Source: Lobosporangium transversale
Taxonomy: Eukaryota; Mortierellomycota; Mortierellomycetes; Mortierellales; Mortierellaceae
Direction: 5' to 3'
Assembly: GCF_002105155.1 (NCBI RefSeq)
Contig: NW_019029031.1
Span: 186,001 to 250,000, forward strand
Length of the DNA stretch: 64,000 nucleotides
Positions 56,340 to 64,000 of the stretch are shown here, piece by piece. Under the pieces are notes generated by a model that was not told the DNA's origin, did no database searches, and saw only the letters and a program-made list of their open reading frames with translations. Positions within the stretch are counted from its first letter, which is position 1, and each line of letters opens with the position of its first letter. A program made the translations under genes and the position numbers.

Positions 56340-57339
56340 AATGTTCCCCCACCTAATCTGCCTCAACACTGCTCTAGCGCCGAGTTTGGTTCTTTTTTTT
56401 TTTTTTTTTTTTTTTTTTACTTAGCGGATCGTCAAACATTCACCTTGCTAAAAAAAAAAAAAAAAAAAAAAACACACACACAGAGAACTGATTGGTGCAG
56501 TTTGTTAGACGCCACCAAGGAGGGGGAAAGATAGAGCAGACCCTTCCTCTAAGCTCAGTAGTATGATGTGGTTCCAACAAATAGAGCAAAACAGAAAAAA
56601 AAACCCAATAAATATAATGCTCACATATTCTTTGCTCACCTTGTCATTATATCTTGTTATATTGTTATATTTGACGACTTTATGTCTTTTGTTTTTATTT
56701 TATTTTGTTTTTTAAGAAAAAAACGATGTCTTTAAAAAAAAAAAAGGGAACACGAAGCATTCTACTTTGTATTTAATATATAAATAAAATACGTGGTTTA
56801 TTTTATTTTTAATATAATCAAAGTTACATGTGTCTTTTTAAAAATAATCGAGTCACATGCATCAAATATGTTATTCTGCGTCGTCATAGAAGTAACAGTA
56901 ACGTGGATCAACAATATATAATTTCACAGACAATCTTTTGTACGATGTCGCACTAGTTCGCCTGTTAGAGAAATACCTAGATTTCAGAGAACAGACAGGA
57001 CCGAGTTGTGCACAGAAGAAAGCGCAAAGCGAACGTAACCTTCAAGGCATTGTCTGTAATCGCACTTGGTCGTGCACTAATAATCACGTCCGTGTTCGAA
57101 ATCTTTCGAACTCAGCATGAAAGTTAAGATCTTGGTAATTTGCCTACAATGGGATAAAAAACGTGCACAAAATAAGTTTTTTTCAAACCTTACCAACATT
57201 CAGGGCCTATATTCCCCTTATAGTAAATTCCAATTTTTATCAACATGAAAATGTCGCTTGTCTAACGGTCTCTAACGGCTCAGGAACAATAAAAATAAGT
57301 TTCATTCGTTCCTTTGGATTGCCATACATAGTTATGTGT

Positions 57340-57394
<55 letters not shown>

Positions 57395-57649
57395 CTGAGG
57401 ACAGAGTACTCGCGTTCTTTATTTCTTCTCTTGATAATGAACGTAAACTTGGTCAGAGATCGTAATGTTAACCATTTTCGGTTAGATTCACTATCTACAG
57501 ACGATTTTTTGCATTTTTTAGACAGTGGTTTCGATGGGCTTCTAAGAAATGCCTGGAATATGTTTATTGAAGCGACGCGTTATGAGGTAAAACCCCTCTT
57601 TAAATGCCAAAGGTGCAGGTGATGAATGGTAATATGTGATAGAAACTCT
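56340..57649. other. Intergenic region with homopolymers
   Basis: T run (56392-56418), A run (56450-56471) and AT-rich sequence. A short ORF at 57431-57622 has no support. Confidence 0.45.
57342..57394. repeat. T29-A24 palindromic homopolymer
   Basis: A run of 29 T followed directly by 24 A, a perfect hairpin-capable A/T block. Confidence 0.9.
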
Positions 57650-59653
57650 AAAGCTCCTTGACAGGAAAAATAGTACTCAATATCATTCAAGATATGATAG
57701 CCTTTTCTTTTTTAAATGGATCCATTATTTCAGTGGTTATGGTTTATTTAGCTAGCGAAGGAGAAATTGTCCATTATTATAAAGAGTTCTGTCTTACACG
57801 GAAGAGAGGTCGTTCTGGCTCCTAGAGTGCCTCAAGTTCAAAATAGTCTCATTAAGAATTACCAAGTATCATCCTATGATAAAAACTAAAGTAGATTTGC
57901 CCTATAATGGTCTGGCTAGCACCTTACTATTTCAAGTCTAACCAAGGCAAAGCTTTGCTTATACTCAATGGGGGTCTTTTTTAAGAACGGCCTTATTTAA
58001 TTGTGAGCGGCCTTGTTGACTAAAAGGATCCCAATGATGCCTTTCTGCATCGAATATCTCCATCATTCCAGGTAGCTTTTGTCGCACAAGACCGGACCAG
58101 AAATATTCTCATATTTTCTTTTATATAATAATTTTAATGCCGACCTGTACCTTGCTATAAATATGCAATAATTGAGGGGAGTATGGAATGTTGGGTTAAA
58201 TTTAATAAGTCGAGTACACTTTGTATGGCTGATATATAGTCATATAGTTTGAATACAGTTGTGGAGCGCGAAATATTCCTTCAACCGTAAGGTTTTAAGG
58301 AAATGTTGCCCTTGTTTTGGTTTAAGGGATGGGGATTTGATAAAAAAAAGTATGGTATATATATGGTATATAGCGCTAGCATGGTTGCAACTACATCATT
58401 ATAAGCATCTACGCTCGATCTATAGTCATCAGAGTAAGACAATTTTTTTATATATGCTACCGCCAAGAAGCGCGCCCGAACACCTTTTTTGCAGCATATT
58501 TACATCCCACTGTAACATACCAATGCACGGTAGCCAAAGGATAACCCACATTACTCAATGTGTCCAACAACATGATTTTTTTTAATAAATCTCCATTAAC
58601 CTTACCTTCACCCAGACTACGAAAGTTCATAGACGCTATGCGGTCATAAAAAGTTCGGCGCCTTCTCTTTCTGGGTTTACCTAGGAACTTAGGAGAGAAA
58701 AGAGATTTGAGTCTCACCCATGAAGAGCAAAATATATCTATTTGTGCATAAATGAGTTGGAATCGGTCGCAAAAAATAAAGCAATTAGACAAAAGTGAAA
58801 TTGGTAATCTGAAAAAAATTATTTTATTTCTTAACGAATGTTATATTTATATATACAATTGCATAAAATAATTTTAGCTCAAGCAAATGTGGTTTGACCT
58901 GCATGTAATAATGTGGTTTTTTTTTTTTTTTTTTTTTTTGGACCAAATTAATTAAGTATCCGTGCGTTAGATGGGTAGTCAGATTGTGCGAGATCGTTAG
59001 TCTATGGAGATGTGGTGCTGCTCACCCCATGGCCCCCCATTTTCACTATATAGCATAACGGAAGATGTGGTTTTTGTCGCATCAATAGCAAACTAGCCTT
59101 TCTTTTTTCTTAGGTAAAAGCGCGGGGTATAGTGGCCTAGAACATCCTTGTTGGCCGCCCCCCCAGTTCTACGCCCAAACTACTCTGTATATACAATCGA
59201 ACTTCGCTTCATAGCATCATTGACATTTCCTGCTCTTCAAGATATCCTTGTTGAGCTTCGTGATGGCATAGTCGCGAGAACGATTTCCTAAGAAACCGCT
59301 CTCATTGCCAATAAAAGCTCCAGATCATGAAAGCGATGAGGGCTGTGAAGATGGAGCCAGATAAAAGAAGTGATGCACAGCAACATCAAGGAACCAGCAA
59401 TTCATTTAATTATTTATAAAGAATTTCCAGGGGATCTGTTACAACCATGCAGTGGCTTATGAGCTGAACAAGGTCCAATTTTCTCTATTTTTGATGAAGT
59501 TGTGAATGTCTTTTGTTCTCTACTCGATGGTTGAATTGTTTTGGTGGCTGATTTTGATATTGCACCGCCCGCGATGGACTTGTAACAAGGGAAATAGTTG
59601 GCTCTCAAATACATAAGAATCACTGACCAAATGGGTTGACCAGCAGCGTGTAC

Positions 59654-59684
<31 letters not shown>

Positions 59685-61880
59685 AGCTGCACATTCTAAA
59701 AAATAGTCAGAAAGTCTAGAGCTCTAGAAATGATATGCCTTTTGTGCATTGCAGGAAAGACATACTAGTACCATCTCAAAGCTGCTTTTTCAAAGAATAT
59801 TTAACTTTATCTTGCATGGGCCGTATTTTAGTAGAAATCAAGCAGTTGTAAAGTCCTTATCAAATAGTCATAACTGGATATATTTTTCATGCTTTTAAAT
59901 TGAATAGAGTACTTCCGTTTTTATACGCAAACTCAAAATTTAGTTTTTACACACTCACTATCCTGGCCAACTGGAACATCTCACACGGATAAACCGAGTT
60001 TCAAGTTCTTTATAAACATTGGTTTTATGTCTTCTCTTCCGCTTTCTTTTTTTTCCCCGCGACAAGTCTCTCTCAAATGTCACCTTTACATATTCTGTTG
60101 TGCCTCGAAACCACCCTTCGTCGCTTCACAAAGCAGACCGAACCTCCTTCCTTAAGCGCATAGAAAGCTTAAATATGCTCGACAGAAGAGTGCATGAAGC
60201 TCCCATGCCCTCTCATCGCTTCATAATCTCTCTTCACTCCTCAAACGAGTGGCATTGCTTGCATAACTCGGTACTTATGGCGCCGGGCTCGACGATGTGA
60301 CTACCTACTCAATGATTTTGAACAAGTCCTCTTCACCCTACCTCCTCTGTGTGTAAGACAGTGCCCTCTAAAGGTTTCTTAGATGGGCTAGCTCTTCCGG
60401 CACTAGAAACATCGGCCGGTCCACAAGTTGGCTAGCCATGACGATTAAGCTTACTTGATGCGAACATACTGAGGGGGCGAGGAGGAATAGGACTGGAGTT
60501 TTATAATTGAAGCTTCGTTCGTCCTCATCAGCGACCTCATTCCCATTTCTCTTCTAACATTTATTTACCTTCTCGCTCTACCTATATTTACTACTTCTCT
60601 TCCCGTTCTTATCTCCTACAATATCTCTCTCATTGACGTCTTTCTCCTTGGCATCTCCCCTGGTACCGCTATAGCGTGATCGCAAGCCAAGAGTAACACA
60701 TGAGGGAACAAAATGAATAGTGTAGTAGCTGCAATACTCCTTTCAAACATCCTTTTCATTTTTTGAATTGCCTTGGATGGTCTCGTGGGCCCCGCTCCTA
60801 TAATACCATGGAAGTGAGTATCCATTTATGATTTAGCGATGTCTTCATTGCATATATATACCATAAAATTGAAGCGTACGCGCATTTCTACACAATGATA
60901 TAGTTTCCCATTCTGTAGCGCGTACTATAAAACGTGTAACTCGTACGATGTACCTTGTAATTCCAGTATCTCTGAAATCTCTAGGCCCTTTCATTCTATG
61001 GTCTCCTCATGCCTTGACTTTGCTAAAAAAAACGTCAAAGAGAGGTGGGCCAGCGATAACCTTCAATTTCACGATTGATTCAATCCGTGGATCTGCTACC
61101 GATAATCTGAATCCCCCCACTAGCTTACCCTCAGTCTCGCCGTTGGTCCAGCTTAAAAATTGCGACAGGTCATGCACCTGCAAGAGGAGCGTGGTCAAGG
61201 TCTCGGAGGCCAGGCCCACTTGGGCCGAGGGCCATTAAGCTATACTTATAACATTTCTATTTTTTTTATTTTTATTTTTATTTTTTGTTCTACGTTTTTC
61301 TAAAAAGAAAAAAAAAAAAAAAAAAAAAAAAAAGGCACACAATTCTCAAACTACGAGCGGAATATAGCAGTTGGATGCAAATATTATCACAGTTGATACC
61401 GCATTCAGCTGTCAGCATAACATCTTGGTTAGTGACGCAGTGTGGGATTTGAGACAAAGGTGCAGCTTCCTGCTGCCTGCAGATGGATGAACGCTACACT
61501 CCAAAAGTGGTGGAATAATCAAGCTAAGGTGACCAAAATTCTACTAATTATATGTATACTAAAAAAGGACTTCAGGGATAGAAGTTATAAAATAAAGGAA
61601 TATAAATAAATAAAAACACACATGTGGAGGACCTGCCAACAAAAAACAGGCCGAGATAAAGATATTTCATTAAGTGGGAGCCAGCAGGTACCTTTGGAGA
61701 CGACTCCCTAATTGTTGTTCTCCCACGGGCTGTTGGAGTCATAGTACTGGAGTCCGCTCACCAGGGACCCGTTTTGTAAAAAGACTACAGCTGGCGGTCG
61801 GTTCTGTATATTTTACAAATTGTGAGAAGGGGCGCCCTTGCGATGGTTCCATGCTCCAATATGCGTCGCGGCTTTTGAAT
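57650..61880. repeat. Diverged segmental duplication, copy 2
   Basis: Partner of 51800-55240; longer because of insertions (offset grows from about 5.85 to 6.6 kb). No convincing gene inside; ORFs at 60019-60300 and 60948-61238 lie in the shared part and may be remnants of a decayed coding element. Confidence 0.6.
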
Positions 61881-62299
61881 GACGCGAAATTATGTCAGTA
61901 TGATTTGTAAAGGCTTATATTTATTATAATACCCTGTAGTCTATAAATAAGGCAAACGCGAGTCAATCTTAGTTTATGCTTAACACCCACGTGGTTCAAG
62001 GCTCGCTCGGCCTTGGTTCCCTCAAGATATTGGGATTACCTAATACAGAGACGTCTGTGCCTTATCGCTCTATCAATTCAAATATAATGAACTGTCTTTG
62101 GTTTTCTGTTGGAATGGAACACAGACATTGATGTACTCAATGTACCACTTCCTTTTTCCCTTGATGGTTCTTGGGAAATGGTCATAACGTACATTAGCTT
62201 TGGTGGCAAAGCAAGCCTCAGATGTAAAGTTATTATATGGGGAGAAAAAAAAAAAAAAAAAAAAAAAGAGGTATCGATCGCTCATATCATTTGAACATG

Positions 62300-62411
62300 A
62301 CCCCATATTTTTTTAATCTAAAACGACGATTGAATTGGTTTAGCGGCATTTCATTCGCAACAAATGAGTCAATTGGCTGCCGATACACTCGAGAGTATTC
62401 AAAACATATGG
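62300..62411 (+). repeat. Inverted repeat arm, left
   Basis: About 110 bp matching the reverse complement of 63180-63292 at roughly 85 percent. One frame (IGLAAFHSQQMSQLAAD, then ESIQN) is conserved between arms, suggesting a fragment of a coding sequence. Confidence 0.75.
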
Positions 62412-62688
62412 GATCGCGACCAAATGAAACGGACTATATGCTTTCATACTTGCTCTAGTTGTCTTCTGACGCCTATGAGCTCAATTCCGAGTGCAGCAGG
62501 GCTGGTGTCCAATTAGATGAAGATGAAGTATAGTTGAATAAGTGGACTTTTTCTGTATATTAAATAGTAATGAGACTATGTGCACAAAAAGTAGAGAGAC
62601 TAAGGCAAATACAAAGGTGAATAGAAACATCAGTATTTTTATGTGCAATATGAAGAAATAAAAGGATTGTAAATACACATTGATTTCT

Positions 62689-62719
<31 letters not shown>

Positions 62720-63179
62720 CTCATTCCTAACGTTATGACTGCTTAGATAGGCATCGTAACGATAGGAGTGCACAGGTATAAGCGATTACAAATAATTCCT
62801 TGGAGGCCAAGTTCACTTTGCCTTTATTCAGTGCACAAATCGTTTTGGTCCGTTATCTGAAAACTAGTGATTGGGTGTTGTCCTTTATTTATTTATTTTT
62901 TTTTTTTTAGCAAATCGAACTTGTGCATGTTTCTCTTGGGTTGCACAAAGCGTGGTGGCCGTTGATCATGTCTGCAGGAGAGAATGTTTAGTATTTTTAG
63001 AGCATATAAACATGTGGCTTGCCATTGGACGTTAAAAGTAGGGCTATCCGAGTTTTGTTTAGGCTTTAGTTAAAAAAAGGGTCTATGAAGTTGCCTGCAG
63101 ATAAATATTATTATAATAAAGGGCCCTTTATCTTTCAAAAAGAGGTCATTTAAAAAGCAACAATGGATTGAACATGTAG

Positions 63180-63292
63180 GCTTTATATTTCTTGAATACT
63201 CTCGAATATATTGGCAGCCAGTTGACTCGTTTGTTGCGAGTGAGATGCCGCTAAACCAATTCAATTGTCGTTTTTAGATTAAAAATATGATC
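63180..63292 (-). repeat. Inverted repeat arm, right
   Basis: Partner of 62300-62411; the 0.77-kb between has no recognised gene. Confidence 0.75.
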
Positions 63293-63504
63293 AAATGAAA
63301 TGACAGAGGATGATACTCTTATTTGTGTGGTTAAATAAAATTCAAGTTCCCCAGTCCTCGGATAGATTGCTTTTTTTTGAAATAAATAATGTGTGCCACC
63401 ACACCCCCAAATACGGCTCTATTAACGCCTCCACGAATACAATGATACGTATGTAAGCACCATTAAAATACTCTTTTTTTTTTTGCCCGCCCTAGACGTC
63501 TATG

Positions 63505-63513
63505 TATATATAA
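63505..63513 (+). promoter_or_regulatory. TATA element of the last gene
   Basis: TATATATAA, about 140 bp before the ATG at 63652, followed by A-rich leader runs. Confidence 0.5.
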
Positions 63514-63651
63514 ACTTCATTTTCTCCTTAACTCTTATCCCAAAAAAAAAAAAAAAAACATCTCTCTTGCCCTATAACACACACTTTCAACTCAAAAAGA
63601 CACGCTAACGCATTTTTTAAAAAAAAAGAAAAAAAAAAAGAAAAGAAAAGG

Positions 63652-64000
63652 ATGTCGCAAATCACCGCAAATACTTCGGATACTTCTAATCAAAATGAAC
63701 AAGCTGCACCTATCTCTCCTCCTACCCCTCCTATCCTTTCTCCTGTCGCTCCCCCTAGTCTCTCCTCTGCCTCTAGTCTCTCCTCTGCCTCTAGTCTCTC
63801 CTCTGCCTCTAGTCTCTCCTCTGCCTCTAGTCTCTCCTCTGCCTCTAGTCTCTCCTCTGCCTCTAGTCTCTCCTCTGCCTCTAGTCTCTCCTCTGCCTCT
63901 AGTCTCTCCTCTGCCTCTAGTCTCTCCTCTGCCTCTAGTCTCTCCTCTGCCCCTAGTGCCAACCCCAATGCTGCTCCTGTCGGCAACGAAGGCAACCAGG
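63652..64000 (+). CDS. Ser-repeat protein, probable small-family member 8 (cut by window end)
   Basis: The ORF starts at 63652 (MSQITANTSDTSNQNEQAAP) and is open to the window end. A Pro-rich stretch is followed by eleven (S/P)SLSSA hexapeptides and then ANPNAAPVGNEGNQ, which resembles the Asn/Ala/acidic linkers of members 1 and 7. TATA element, A-rich leader and position after the duplicated segment match member 7. The conserved module itself would lie beyond the window, so membership is inferred. Confidence 0.55.
   Translation, partial: MSQITANTSDTSNQNEQAAPISPPTPPILSPVAPPSLSSASSLSSASSLSSASSLSSASSLSSASSLSSASSLSSASSLSSASSLSSASSLSSASSLSSAPSANPNAAPVGNEGNQ
63754..63951 (+). repeat. 18-bp tandem repeat, 11 units
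   Basis: Units TCTAGTCTCTCCTCTGCC (first with CCT), all in frame, with almost no variation between units. Confidence 0.95.

Noticed and set aside
63690..63995. Minus-strand ORF of repeated EAEERL units
   Set aside because: Antisense reading of the 18-bp repeat; the plus strand has TATA, leader and ATG.
1..64000. Bacterial or viral island
   Set aside because: No operons, ribosome binding sites, integrase-attachment sites, capsid or polymerase genes; introns and eukaryotic families throughout.

Overview
The window looks like a piece of an early-diverging (Mucoromycota-type, probably Mortierella-like) fungal nuclear genome. The evidence is short GT-AG introns, a eukaryotic ribosomal protein gene (eL8) whose intron follows directly after the ATG, Crinkler (CRN) effector-type genes, a MAPEG gene, an FAD monooxygenase remnant, and several eukaryotic DNA-transposon remnants (PIF/Harbinger, hAT, Mutator, Tc1/IS630-like). 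A/T homopolymer runs of 20-30 bases are abundant. The placement is inference; no rRNA or mitochondrial marker is present.

Left part (1-7.2 kb): a MAPEG membrane protein gene on + is followed by a 5'-truncated FAD monooxygenase on -. Next comes a PIF/Harbinger-type element (about 2682-4772) whose transposase carries a C-terminal chromodomain.

CRN region (4.9-24 kb): three minus-strand CRN genes share one exon plan. Exon 1 is the ubiquitin-like header, a 30-39 nt mini-exon encodes a KRK core, and a long last exon encodes an NTPase plus a nuclease-like tail; all junctions are phase 1. A unit of 7,537 bp is present twice in tandem with no difference seen, plus a partial third copy of about 1.6 kb. 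The unit starts and ends in CRN intron 1, so the same header is joined to two unrelated bodies (CRN A against CRN B/C). Each unit also holds a truncated plus-strand CRN tail, tail-to-tail with the full CRN in a large inverted repeat, and a divergent small gene interrupted by a 98-bp hAT-type MITE with an 8-bp target-site duplication.

Middle (24-32 kb): a 360-bp foldback element, a decayed Mutator-like transposase, an unrecognised ORF and the eL8 gene.

Right half (31.7-64 kb): a dispersed cluster of seven, probably eight, small single-exon genes shares a C-terminal module of about 30 residues with two conserved blocks (PLxPLVFTMExE and DxTRDDxLQxVLQ). Most have a clear TATA element upstream. 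A convergent pair is duplicated as a block, and another member sits at the end of a duplicated 4-6 kb segment. I do not recognise this family; it is the best candidate for something undescribed. Between its members lie a three-exon hypothetical gene with a decayed tandem copy and a 192-bp tandem repeat, a small two-TM protein, a Tc1/IS630-like transposase remnant, and several hairpin or foldback elements.
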